Origin: Globodera rostochiensis
Taxonomy: Eukaryota; Nematoda; Chromadorea; Rhabditida; Heteroderidae
Direction of reading: 5' to 3'
Assembly (NCBI GenBank): GCA_018350325.1
Contig: JAEVLN010000041.1
Location: forward strand, 337,290-401,289
DNA: 64,000 nucleotides
The notes beneath the pieces are model-generated. The model searched no databases, was not told the origin of the DNA, and worked only from the letters and a program-made list of their open reading frames with translations. Below, piece by piece: positions 34,001-50,100 of the stretch (its first letter is position 1; every line of letters begins with the position of its first letter). The position numbers were made by a program, and so were the translations under genes.

Positions 34001-37000
34001 GCTCACCGACGGCACCTTTCAAACAATGACAGTGAAGATGCCAGAACGTGTCCATCAGGGATGTAACCGGATGCCGGATTTCCGGACATTTTGGCATCCG
34101 GTTACATCCCGGTGTCCATTCCATCGACGATAACCTTCAGAGTGACGGCTTCGTCTCGAGAGGCTGTTCCCGGAAGAACCTTTAGACTCTCTCTTCTCAT
34201 CTCGTCGGCGATTTGACTTGTCGTTATTGTGGGCAACTTCGTTGGCTCTCCTCCTTTCTGAGACTTTGCATTACAATTGAAGTGCGACCAACAAAATTCG
34301 GACCAATTTGTTAATCAGATTCCGCCAAATGTGCCGAAGGCGAACTCTCAGAAGCGTCGGGTCGATTTTGAAACAATATTTGAGACAGAAAATTGAGAGA
34401 AGTGGCAGCAGAAAGCACAGCAGCAGCAACATCAGAAGCCAGACGATTACGCACACTCCGAGCAGTTTACTGCAGCTGAACATCGGAGAAATAGTCGATC
34501 AACCGTCGACCAACCCCCCTCCCCTACCCACGTTTGCAAGATTACTGTCCCCTCGCATTGGCGGCCTTCCCTCTCCGGCGAATTGTCTTTGGTGCCCGGA
34601 AGGCAACGGCACCGAAAGAGCATTCTGTCCGACAAACACTGCGCCTTCTCGTCGCAATCGTTCAAATCAAACTGGTGACACGCCCCATCGGTCAATTCTA
34701 AGCATCCGTTCAACAAATTCAAATGTAACGGGAGGAGGTAAATGCAAAATTCACCGACCGGACACCTTCAAGTTTACTTCCGGTAGACTTCCACGGGATT
34801 TGGTTGAAGATTCCAACATTTCTATGGAACATTCGACGGGACAAACCGTGTTCACCACAATTTGGCCGTCGTTCACAATTTTCCGCACGCAAAAAGAATG
34901 GTCCGGGAGGGAGTCGAGCAGCTGAACAATTTGAATTTGATGGGCGGGGGGGCATTTGGCGAAGGAACCTTTAGAACGATTAGTTGTTCTTGCAGGGACG
35001 GGGCGGAGGAAGAAAAGGAATCGGCAAAGTTATGGCCACAAAGGGAAACGATTTTGGCACTGAAAGTTTAAAAACATTCGGGAAATAAATAGGCAAAGTA
35101 CCGGAAGGTGGACACCGTCGCAAAGCTGCAGAACCCTGCGGAAATGCGGCATTTGTCAGACTTTGGCATTTCCAATGGGAAAATGAAAGTGACCGAACAA
35201 ACCTTCGGACGTTTGGAATTGGCCCGGAGGACAAGAACAGCGAAAAGGAACAGCACTTTCCTCCAATTCTTTGGCCATTCGATTGATGCGAGCCGTACAA
35301 TTCAATCCGATCAGTTTTTTTGAGGAAGCCGCGATGGACTGGGACGAAGCGGGGAGTGCCCATCGATGGGCTGGGGAAGAAAATGATTGGATGGATGAAG
35401 GTGAGGACGTCACTAATGTTAGTGATGCAAATGGCCGACGAGAGGGGGACGATGGGGAGGGTTTCGCCCGAGGGGCTGTTGAGGATGCTGCCCATAATTG
35501 TGAAGTGGACGTTGTCCATGTTCGTTGGGTGAGGGGAGGACGTTGTGAAGACTTTTCCGCTGCCTCCGGCGCTGCTGTCCCTCCAGTCGCCGCCGCCCCT
35601 TTTGCCCTTTTCCCCCCATCCGGTTGAGTCCCTATCGCTTTGGCCGTCTCCGCTCCGTCCAACGCAACCTTTCCCTCCGGTTCCCACACTTGTGCCTTTG
35701 TCGTCCATTCAAGCTCCGCTTTTCCCGGCCGTTGGAATGGGAACGGAAGCGTCCAACGCTGACTTTCTTCGTTAGTCTGCTGTACGTCCTCAACCCCTCC
35801 TCCCCGCCCCTCCTTTTCGTCCCCTAAAGTTAATGCAGCCAGCAACTACTGCTCGATGTTTTGTTTAAATCAAACCGAAAGGATTTTTTGGTGTGCTGCT
35901 ACCCGTGCCCGCCATCCAACTCCATCGGACGTTCTCCTCTTCTTTTATGGCAGTCGCCGTCCATCCGTTCAGAATTGGTGCCTTTCCTTTCGGCCATTCT
36001 CTCGTTGGAATGCCCTCCGGCGTTGCCGAAGTGGGCCAATTTGGAAAGATAATCCACCGATCCACGGATTTTTCTTCTCCAAACACTGCTCCAAAAAGAG
36101 GCGTGGCAACGGAAGTTGGAGTGACCGAAGGGAAAGACATTTTGGAAGGCGTCATCAAAAAACGGGCAAATTCGGCACCAAAATCGTTGAGTGCCGGACT
36201 GAATATAATTGACGCTGTATTTAGGAAGCAGCACAAACTTTTCCTTCGCTTCGCCCTTAGAAATTGCCGCGGGGCTGCTCGTCCCGCCTTTGGACCCTTC
36301 GGCCTTCAAAATCGGCCACAAAATGGTTGGAGTTGTGGCGGATGAAGTTAAAAATGGTCGAGGAGGAGAGGAAAAGAGGGGGAACGGGGGGGACAAAGTG
36401 ACGGAAGTTGAGACCAAATTGGAGGAGGCTGGTGGGGGAGTCCGGCGATCAGCAAACTGGAAGAGGTTCTGAAAATAAGAGAAAGTGCAGTCCGTACTGC
36501 TGAAGAGCGTTCCCAAGGGGGGCAGGGCTTCTTCACCCCGGTATCCGCTAACCGCGTATTGTTCGTCCTCGTCAGAACCGTCCAGACAGTCTCTTTTTCC
36601 GTCCTTCAGCCATTTCTCCAAAATGCATTGGCCGTAGCCCCGACAAGAGACTGTATTGGCCAACCCGCAAAGGCGTCTTTCTGTGTATTTGAGAGAATGT
36701 CGGGGGCGGTCAATCGATCTGTTCGGTTGGGGGGGAGGGCGGGGATGCCAACTCTCGGGGGCGGTCAATCGATTGGTTCGGTTGGGGGGGGCATGCCAAC
36801 TCTCGGGGGCGGTCAATCGATTGGTTCGGTTGGGCGGGGGATGCCAACTCTCGGGGGCGGTCAATCGATCGGTTCGGTTGGGGGGGGGCATGCCAACTCT
36901 CGGGGGCGGTCAATCGATTGGTTCGGTTGGGCGGGGGATGCCAACTCTCGGGGGCGGTCAATCGATTGGTTCGGTTGGGCGGGGGATGCCAACTCTCGGG

Positions 37001-38263
37001 GGCGGTCAATCGATCGGTTCGGTTGGGGGGGGCATGCCAACTCTCGGGGGCGGTCAATCGATTGGTTCGGTTGGGCGGGGGATGCCAACTCTCGGGGGCG
37101 GTCAATCGATTGGTTTGGTTGGGGCGGGGCATGCCAACTCTCGGGGGCGGTCAATCGATCGGTTCGGTTGGGGGGGGCGGGGGATGCCAACTCTCGGGGG
37201 CGGTCAATCGATTGGTTTGGTTGGGGCGGGGCATGCCAACTCTCGGGGGCGGTCAATCGATTGGTTCGGTTGGGGGGGGGCATGCCAACTCTCGGGGGCG
37301 GTCAATCGATCGGTTCGGCTGGGGGGGGGCGGGGCATGCCAACTCTCGGGGGCGGTCAATCGATCGGTTCGGTTGGGGGGGGGGATGCCAACTCTCGGGG
37401 GCGGTCAATCGATCGGTTCGGTTGGGGGGGGGCGGGGGATGCCAACTCTCGGGGGCGGTCAATCGATCGGTTCGGTTGGGGGGGGGCGGGGGATGCCAAC
37501 TCTCGGGGGCGGTCAATCGATCGGTTCGGTTGGGGGGGGGGATGCCAACTCTCGGGGGCGGTCAATCGATCGGTTCGGTTGGGGGGGAGGGCGGGGGATG
37601 CCAACTCTCGGGGGCGGTCAATCGATCGGTCGGTTGGGGGGGAGGGCGGGGGATGCCAACTCTCGAGGGCGGTCAATCAATCGGTTCGGTTGGGGGGGGG
37701 CGGGGGATGCCAACTCTCGGGGGCGGTCAATCGATCGGTTCGGTTGGGGGGGGGGATGCCAACTCTCGGGGGCGGTCAATCGATCGGTCGGTTGGGGGGA
37801 GAGGGCGGGGGATGCCAACTCTCGAGGGCGGTCAATCAATCGGTTCGGTTGGGGGGGGGGCGGGGGATGCCAACTCTCGGGGGCGGTCAATCGATCGGTT
37901 CGGTTGAGAGGGGGGGGGGGCGGAGGATGCCGACTCACTGCGGAAAGGACAGAACGGAGAGGGCACAGGAGCCTGGAGATGGTTTGTTTCAGTACTTTCG
38001 GTACAATTCGGATTCCGAAGACATTCGCCCAGGTGGAGGAGGTCGGCGCAGAAAGACCCACAAGAAATTTGTTCTGGGAAACAGTCTGAACGACAGAAAT
38101 ATTTAAAAAATGAATTATAATCAAACTTACGCTCGTCACTTCCGTCCGAACAGTCGGCGATTCCGTCGTGAAAATGCGAAACGGATAAACAAACGCCGTC
38201 TCCGCAGTCGAATGACCCGAAGTTGGCACAACAACCGGGGAACCGGGACTTAATAGCTTAAAG
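31015..38263 (-). CDS. LDLa/EGF single-pass membrane protein with long charged cytoplasmic tail (exons partly resolved)
   Basis: Reading from 5': about 38129-38263 encodes an LDL-receptor class A repeat (FDCGDGVCLSVSHF...DCSDGSDE); about 37960-38085 a cysteine-rich block (CFPEQISCGSFCADLLHLGEC). After an intron holding a minisatellite, 36480-36695 gives a second LDLa repeat (SCRGYGQCILEKWLKDGKRD...DGSDE). About 34980-36470 encodes extracellular low-complexity sequence with a CSCPPG EGF-like block, 34540-34720 an EGF-like repeat (CHQFDLNDCDEKAQC...FRCRCLPG), and about 34380-34470 a transmembrane helix (VCVIVWLLMLLLLCFLLPLL). The tail (31.0-34.3 kb) is basic near the membrane, then rich in Glu and Arg with coiled-coil segments (EEDERLRKLRLLEERRQRW; SLERLEQRVHSGKEQ). 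LDLa repeats bind Ca2+ and ligands. The 5' end beyond 38263 and many borders are unresolved, and more than one gene is possible. Family not recognised. Confidence 0.5.
32459..33054. mobile_element. 596-bp hAT-like MITE
   Basis: Ends CAGGGATGGGCG and CGCCCATCCCTG are perfect inverted repeats. Flanks ATCCGGAT (32451-32458) and ATCCGCAT (33055-33062) agree at 7 of 8 positions. The left interior carries repeated CGAAG words (CCGAAGCCGAAGCTCGAAG), echoed as CGAAAC...CGAAG at the right. It lies between coding blocks of the LDLa gene. Confidence 0.8.
34056..34111. mobile_element. 56-bp hAT-like mini-element in an intron
   Basis: Ends CAGGGATGTAACCGGATGCC and the complement GGCATCCGGTTACATCCCG, with a 17-bp loop. 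The 8-bp duplication GTGTCCAT is exact (34048-34055 and 34112-34119). It sits in an intron of the LDLa gene (about 34016-34133, minus strand). Confidence 0.8.
36711..37928. repeat. Minisatellite, ~47-57-bp unit, about 23 copies
   Basis: The unit core is CCAACTCTCGGGGGCGGTC followed by AATCGATCGGTTCGGTTGGG and a G-rich run of variable length with or without a second GGCGGGGG block. CAACTCTCG occurs 23 times. Units vary by CGATC/CGATT, GGTTCGG/GGTTTGG and loss of TTCGG. It lies in an intron of the minus-strand LDLa gene, between the acceptor at about 36696 and the donor near 37955. Confidence 0.9.
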
Positions 38264-38728
38264 GGGCAAAGTGATCGGTGATTGATGATTTGTTAGAATG
38301 CCTTCGAGAGACGGCCACCGGCCCAAAATGGCATTTGCGGACATTGTTGATTGCAAAAAGAACAGCAAAAGTCGGCTTAATTGGTGGAGTGCCTTAACCA
38401 GCCGTCGGTCGAGACGACGTCGCCTTTTTGCTCCCACGAGTGCCGCCATTTTACGACGATGACAGAAAAAATGCCAAGACTGGAGAGCCGTCCGTCCGGC
38501 ACCCTTCGACCACTCGGCCAGCCCTCCGCTCCAATGCTTTTCCTTCCTGCCCCGCTGGTCATTATGCTTGTTTCGCACCTTTCACTCTCACAGAGTTTTT
38601 TGGATTTGTTATGCCAATTGGGGAGGGTCATTTGGTGAGGTGGCGAAAGGAAAGGCCGAAAAAGGGCCGCTTACGAAAACGAGGGCCCTTCCCCATCTCT
38701 TTCCTCCAATGGCGGGAATATTAAGGGA

Positions 38729-39418
38729 CGGACATGGACATGGACATGGCTGCTGGGACATGGACATGGACATGGCTGTGGGACATGGACATGGACATGG
38801 CTGCTGGGACATGGACATGGACATGGCTGCTGGGACATGGACATGGACATGGACATGGCTGCTGGGACATGGACATGGACATGGACATGGCTGCTGGGAC
38901 ATGGACATGGACATGGCTGTGGGACATGGACATGGACATGGCTGCTGGGACATGGACATGGACATGGCTGCTGGGACATGGACATGGACATGGACATGGC
39001 TGCTGGGACATGGACATGGACATGGCTGTGGGACATGGACATGGACATGGCTGCTGGGACATGGACATGGACATGGCTGTGGGACATGGACATGGACATG
39101 GCTGCTGGGACATGGACATGGACATGGCTGCTGGGACATGGACATGGACATGGCTGCTGGGACATGGACATGGACATGGACATGGCTGCTGAGACATGGA
39201 CATGGACATGGCTGTGGGACATGGACATGGACATGGCTGCTGGGACATGGACATGGCTGCTGGGACATGGACATGGACATGGCTGTGGGACATGGACATG
39301 GACATGGCTGCTGGGACATGGACATGGACATGGCTGCTGGGACATGGACATGGACATGGACATGGCTGCTGGGACATGGACATGAACATGGACATGGCTG
39401 CTGGGACATGGACATGGA
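38729..39418. repeat. Minisatellite of GGACAT hexamers with GCTGCTG interruptions
   Basis: Two to four GGACAT hexamers alternate with GGCTGCTG or GGCTGTG, giving 24-30-bp higher-order units repeated across about 690 bp. All unit lengths are multiples of three, so several frames stay open on both strands. No gene evidence inside. Confidence 0.9.
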
Positions 39419-40357
39419 CAGACTCCGTTTGACCTTCAGACTGAAAGGGTTTAAAGTGTTTACCTTTTGGTCTTAGCCCCTCCCCCCTCCCCCATTCTCC
39501 CCTACGGCATCGATTGTCGTCGTCCGCCCATTCACCGCCGGTTTTCTTCCGATTTCCCCTGCAGCGTCACAATCGATCCATCCACCACATTCTTCCGTCC
39601 TCCGCCCGTCCCAAACACTTTCCCGGCGCTCTGACCCTATCATCAGCCAATATTCATTATTTTCTTTTTCCTTTGCATCAAAACTCTTCCATTTTTTTGT
39701 TTCATTTTTATTTATTTATATTAATTGTTTGGTTACGAAAAGCCTTTTTTCATAGTCTCGTCTAGTCTTGTCAAGATGTTTATTAGTTCTTGTCACTTTT
39801 AGTCCCAAAAACTTGCACCCTTAAAATTTGCGCCATTTTCTTGAAAAAGGGCAAGTTTGAAGCATGCGCTGACAAAATGAGATTGAAAAAAAACATCGAA
39901 CGAATGGAATAAATGGAATTATTGTGAGAAGAAAAAGGGGGGGGGGAATTTGGAACGAAATGGACGAAAATGGAGGGGGGCGAGTGAGTCACTCACATCA
40001 TAGTTGGTTTTGGAAGGGGAGCCGGAGGGGGGGGGGAGGGGGGGGGGGGATCGATCGGAGTTGAACATTCCATCCCCCGAATTTTCCATCTTTTCTTCGC
40101 CTTCTTCAACGCTTCCCCCCCCCCCCCCCCCCCTCCCCCCGTCTTCGAACAATGGTGGAACTGCTTTATGAACCCGTGATCATCCCAAGAAGCTCTCGCT
40201 TATTCTCTGATAACGCTTAACCTCATTTTCCGTGAATTCTTCTCAATTCCTTACCGAATGCAAATCCATTCTTTCCAAAGCCAGATCATTTATTTGAGCC
40301 TAAAATATGTCGAGCCTCCCACGTCAATACCCTTGATTGAACAGGAAGTATCTGAGG
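39419..40357. other. Gene-free interval upstream of LATS
   Basis: No gene is supported. Prominent homopolymers: a G run broken by single A at about 40026-40050 and a C run broken by one T at 40117-40139. A pyrimidine-rich block lies at 39480-39620. This should contain the LATS promoter; no motif could be singled out. Confidence 0.35.
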
Positions 40358-44449
<4,092 letters not shown>

Positions 44450-47194
44450 AAGGCGGGACGATCGCTTTATGATTAAAGACTTTTGCCGTCGTTCCCCCGG
44501 AAATTGTTTTTGTCGCGTCTTTTGACTCTAAAGTCGCATATTCTCGCACGAATCACTGTTTTTATGTCAGTAAAGTGTTTATTGTTAATTAAGTTGAGCA
44601 CCGAACACTAATACTCGCCGGCTATTTGGGGCTGAATTGGATGATCGATTCATTCATTCATTGTCCGATTTGGGTCGCAGCGAGAAATTGGTGGGCGTTG
44701 GGGGGGGGGGAGGGAATGCGCAAAAACAGTGTAAATAAAAGGAATTGGGAGGGGGGGGGGAGAATTGTTTTCAACCGAATCAACGGCGGATGGTTCACCC
44801 ACCCACAGGGGGGGGGGGGGGGGGGTTACGGAAACCACAAAAACAGCAATCGCCCCCCTCACTCACAGCACCCCCCCCCCACACATTTTCATTACAAAAT
44901 TGGAGGAGAGGAACGATTTTCCTTCGTCTGATAGAAATTGGCCACAAATTGATCGGACTTCCCCTACGCCTGCCTCACTTATGCTTTTTTTCCTGACATT
45001 TATCCCAATTTCCTTCCCATTTTGTGTTTCTTTATAACATTTTCTGTCCTCTCCACCCACAAAGTCTCCTCAGCTCACATCTGGCACCAACAAAATGAGA
45101 GGCCAAATCAGAAGAAACAGAAACAATTTCCCCGAATTCATCTCTTTGCTTCCCATTTTTTAAATTGCGTGGTTTTCTCAATTTCCAGTCGGCCTCCCCC
45201 GTTTTAATTTCAATTCCCTCGGCGGCTGATTCATTTTACTTACGTTCAAAGGGCGGCTGTGCGCAAAAGATGGGGAAAAGAGGGGGGCGGGGGGAATGAA
45301 CACAAATGGCGGGGGGGGGGGGGGGGGGGGGGGGTGGCCCCCGGGGGGGGGACGCCCCCTTCTCCTCTCTCATTCCCTTTCGTTCTCTTCCAATGCCTTC
45401 CGCCCGCCATTCTCTTACCTCTTTCTTTGTCTTTCATATTTCTTCTCTACCCGCGTCCCAACTGCGCCAAAAAAGTGGCAGCTGTCTTTTTGCACTAACA
45501 AATGTTTGATCGAGCACCGAGCAAATCTGTCGGGAATGAATGAATGAGCGGCTGATCACTCCATCGCTCCCCCCCCCCCACCCCACCCATCTCGACCCCT
45601 TCCCTTTGCCACCCACTCGTCCCCCCCCCCCCCCCCCTCCCCTCCCCTCCCCCCCCTCTCTCCAACATTTTTTTTCTTTCTTTCTTTTCTGCAGACTCTT
45701 CACCAGCCCAACATCGCCACTCATCCGATCCTCCAATTCCACGCTCTCCCATATCCAACGACCCACCACCCCCCACCCATCCAATCTCGCGATGCACCCC
45801 ACCTTCTCCAAACGATTCCTATCGCATTGTACAAAAGCAATTCGTCTGATGTATTGGCAAAGTTTATGCTTTATCCTACGATTTTGAGGCCCCTCAGCCC
45901 CGTTCAGGTGCGCATAAATTGACAGCAGCGCGTGCGGGTGCGTGCATAAAACGCCGGCAGGGACTAACGGATTTCCCGCCCCTCCCCAACCGTTTCCGCT
46001 TCTCCTCCTCTCATCGGCCCCTCTGTTCTTCCAGCTGCCCCAAAATTCGCAATTAGTTCTATCCTTTATTGACCATTTGCTTCATCCATCATAATTCATT
46101 GTTCGCATTCATTTCCACTTTTGGAGATTTTCCTTTCTTCCAATTATTGAGTTATAATTTACTTTGAGTTCTGCTGGAATGAAAACAATGAACTCAAATA
46201 GTTTATTTGCAAAGCTTTATTCATTAGGGTGAGAAAATCGACTGGCAGAAATTTGGAATGAAAAGCCATCCTTTTTGAGAAGGCAGGAAGTGGAGGAGAT
46301 GGAAATATTGGCCCCCATTTTGAAATGTATTATTTTCGCTTGCTTTGCACGCCTTCAAATTCAATTCCGTTGCCCCCCCCCCCGGTCATTTGTTCGCTTG
46401 TCCATCCCTCCAAACACCCAATTATCCGCAAATCGGGCATACCCCCCCCCCCCCCAGCGATTGTAACATCGACTTTCCGCTCTCGACAGACCGACCCACC
46501 CTAAGATCCTTTTGCTTCAACGATCAATTAATTCTTTCGCAATTTCCCTCTTTGTGCAGCCGATGTCGCTCATTTGTGCGCATTTAAACGCTCAATCAGC
46601 GAGAGAAGAGGACACACGTCCTCCTCGCCTCCCCCCCTTCCCCTCCCCCCCTCCCCCCCCCCCCTCCCGTCCCCCTCCCCCCCCCTCCCGTCCCCCCCCC
46701 TCCCATCCCCCCTCCCGACCCATCGGCCAATGCCCCATTTCAACAACAACAACAACAACAATCGAACTTCATATCTGTGTGTCCACGACGGGGATAAACC
46801 GCCCATTGGCTCTCCGCGACCGATCCAAAGCTTCTCCGAATCACTCTCAATTCTCGAAAGCCCTCTAATATTCCACAAACCAGAAATTGTTCATTTTTTA
46901 CTTTAATCGCCCTTTCCCGCGCACCAAACATTACGGCCTTTGGATAAGTGGAGAGAATCAATCGACAGAAAATAATTTACGAATTGCCTATTAACAAATA
47001 ATTTATTTGTCAGTCGGTCGAATTTTCAAAAAAGCATTAATTCCCCAAGGGCATCTTCAAATTTCTCTCCCTGTCAGTTAAATTTGGTCTCATTCCACTG
47101 ACTCTCCATTTGACTATTTCTCCGTAAATAAATGAATTTATCCATCCTGAATTTTTAAATCTCAAACTAATTTTAGCCTTTTCTCTCTGGACAA
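44450..47194. other. Intergenic region rich in homopolymer G and C tracts
   Basis: No gene is supported between LATS and the giant gene. Long G runs occur at 44700-44710, 44809-44826 and 45309-45344; long C runs at 44870-44880, 45570-45580, 45619-45638, 46372-46384, 46441-46456 and 46620-46710. A (CAA)n tract is at 46742-46762. Many Pro- or Gly-rich ORFs here are compositional. Confidence 0.5.
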
Positions 47195-50100
47195 ATGTCT
47201 GACGGCAATTTGCCGCCGCGACCGCCGGGGGGCAGCTCTTCGGGACTGCCAAAGTCAATCGGTTGGTTTGTTTTGCTTAGCGCTTCCTCGCGCTTTATGG
47301 CATACAAAATTCTGATCAACAATTATTTCAAGTATCATTTTTAAACCTGCCGTTGTAAACAAATAATTTGAGGGCGGGGGGGGGGGGGTCCGACGATGCC
47401 GACCGATAGGCGCCGCCGTCGAGGAAATTTGAGAATCCAAAGATGGAAGTTGAAATCGTGTATCTCCTCTAGGGGCGCCCGTGTGGTCGATCACGAGGAG
47501 AGAACGGAAGGAAGTGACGCCACCAACAGGAAGAAGTAGGGAAGGCAGCGAGGAGGCGACGGACTCTGTGTACCAATCGAGAACTATGACCAGCACGGAA
47601 CGGGTCCATCTGCAAATGTTTTTTATCCCTTTATTCTCACCGCGTTTTATTGATATTAAAATTTTAAAATATTTAAAACTTATTTATGTTATGTTCTAAA
47701 ATATTTATTTTCTCAAATATTTAGGTGCAAATTGTGCAAATGCCTTTGGAATTGAGCGAAGCAAGTGTGGAACAGCTCCGAATGCTGACCTTGTCGCCAC
47801 GAACAGAAGCTAGCCGAGAGGTGGATATGTTTTTAGATTGAGCATTGTTTTTATTGAATGATTTCAAGAAGCGTTGATTGGTTTTTCATTGGATGTTAAG
47901 GTGTGCACAACTTCAACAACAATTGAGGCGGGAAGCGTTCCTCTCATCGGAGGCGTCACCAACAACGGGGTTTGTCGCCTAAACCACGACAGAAGATCAT
48001 TTTCTTTAATGGGTAAAGGTCCATTTGATTAACGGAGTTTATCTGCATGGAGAGTCCCGACAAACGACGACGATCATCACGACCACAACGACTTCTTACA
48101 AAATATTGGAAGATGAGGCAAGCGGGGACGAGTTCGAGATGATTGATTTCGAAGATAAAGCGCAGCCTTCGGCACTGAGTCTGGAAATGCCATTGAGGAT
48201 ATCGTCGAGAACGGACGACGAATTTGTTATGGTCAAGGAGGGCACTGAGAGTTCGATCACATCAACGAGCGAAGATGAGGGTCCCGTGTCTTCATTGACC
48301 TCAGCAGACGAAATCGAAGAAGAGACGAAGACAATGCACAGCGGAATTGCAAAGACAAGCATCGTGGTCATTCCTTCGAGGGTCAGGTCGCCGCCATACT
48401 CGCCTCAATCATTTGCCAATACGTCCACTTTCTCGTCACCTTCAAGCCGAGGCAGTATTGAGCTTATTCCTCAAGACAAAGATGAACAGCCAAAATGGGA
48501 AAAGTTAATCGTTGGGAAGTTAAATGCCACAAAATTGGAAAGAGAGTTGGAGGAGGAGCCGTTGCAAAATTGGATAATACTATCGGATGGGAGAAGGGAA
48601 GTCAGCACCCAAACCGCAAAGCCAAAGAAGAAAACAGCGATTACATGGAGCCCGCAGATGGAAATTGCATCAACCAGCAAAGTCGGAGAACATAAAAGCA
48701 TACCAATTGACGATTACGTCCAGATTTACTCAAACGGATGTGCTAACGATGATGAAAATTTTGAAAAAGAGACTTTAACCAAGGCAAAACCAAAACAGAA
48801 ATTGAATATGGAGCGGATTTGGAAGGAGGAGGGATTTGAAAACTACCCGCCAAAGTCTGAGCCCTTCCTGGGACCAGTGGCACAAACGTATCGCCTCCCG
48901 GAACTCGAAGCTGTGCCGGTGATGGACAAGATTGAACGGATACATAAAGGGTAGGAGGGGCACAAAGATTGCTAATGGAAAAACAATGAATGATATTATT
49001 GACTTGAGAAGAGTTTAAGGGAAAATCTGGCATTTTTAAAACCAAGCTCAGTCGTTGAACAAATTAAAGCTCTTATTATCAATTATTTTCAGCTTCTACG
49101 AGGAAGGCCAGATGCCGACAGTGGTCCACGAGGAGAGGGAATTGACCCCGTCTGAAGAGGAGAAAAGGCCAGGAACATTGGAAGCGGAGAAAAGGCCAGG
49201 AACATTGGAGCGAATTACCCATTTGTTCACCAAGCGGACCGCCACGGGCGAAGAGTGGCCGACCATGACGGAGCCGTATACTGGGACGCTTGTAGAGACA
49301 AATCGAAGGGCGGAGCTTGCGGAGAGTTCTTTTGGAGAGCACGTGAGCGCCTACGCTTCCGGCCGTTCAGACGAGATCGGGCAGCAGGCTGTGACAACAA
49401 TTGTGCGTGAACATTACCCGGCAGCAGTTGCTTACGAAGGGCCGCTGAGCGAAACGGCACAGAATTTGGAGCTGGAAGGTGCTCCGCTGAACTCACACGT
49501 GACGGTCTACCACCACGGTCGCTCTGATCTAGAGGAGACGCCTCTGGCTGCACCTGAGCCGATCACTGAGAAGGTCACAACAAAGATCAGTTCATTGTTC
49601 AAGAGGAAAACACATCATGAGGACTTCCCCGTCTCGGAGCCGTTTACCGGCCCACTGTCTGAAACGACCAGAGTGCCGGAGCTACGCCGCGAGCCCATTG
49701 ACGCGATGGTCAATGTCTATTCGACCGGAAGATATGATGAATTTGCCGCTGCCGAACCCATAACCATTGCCAAGGTGGAGCCAGAACCGATCGTTGAGTA
49801 TCCGCGCATGGCAGCATACGAAGGTCCGCTGCAAAGCACATCGAAGGGAGTTGAATTGGAGGGGCAGCCGCTGGAAGCACATGTTTCCGCCTATCACCAT
49901 GGACGTTCCGATGTGGTGCCAGCAGCGATGGAGACGATCACGTCAAAGCTCACTTCCATCTTCAAGAAGACAACGACTCATGGAGAAGACTACCCGCCAA
50001 AGTCTGAGCCCTTCCTGGGACCAGTGGCACAAACGTATCGCCTCCCGGAACTCGAAGCTGTGCCGGTGATGGACAAGATTGAACGGATACATAAAGGGTA

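Noticed and set aside
36559..38106. 515-aa and 477-aa plus-strand ORFs of Gly/Ser-rich repeats (GGGMPTLGGGQSIGSV type)
   Set aside because: They are translations of the minisatellite. Several frames on both strands stay open, unit length varies by single bases, and the interval is bounded by splice sites of the minus-strand LDLa gene.
36711..39418. CRISPR-like regular repeat arrays
   Set aside because: Repeats are contiguous without unique spacers, there are no cas genes, and the genome is eukaryotic.
38568..39476. Long ORFs of Gly-His, Thr-Trp or Met-Asp repeats, and Ser/Pro-Cys repeats on the minus strand
   Set aside because: Unit lengths are multiples of three, so many frames are open at once. 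No start context, splice sites or unique coding sequence.
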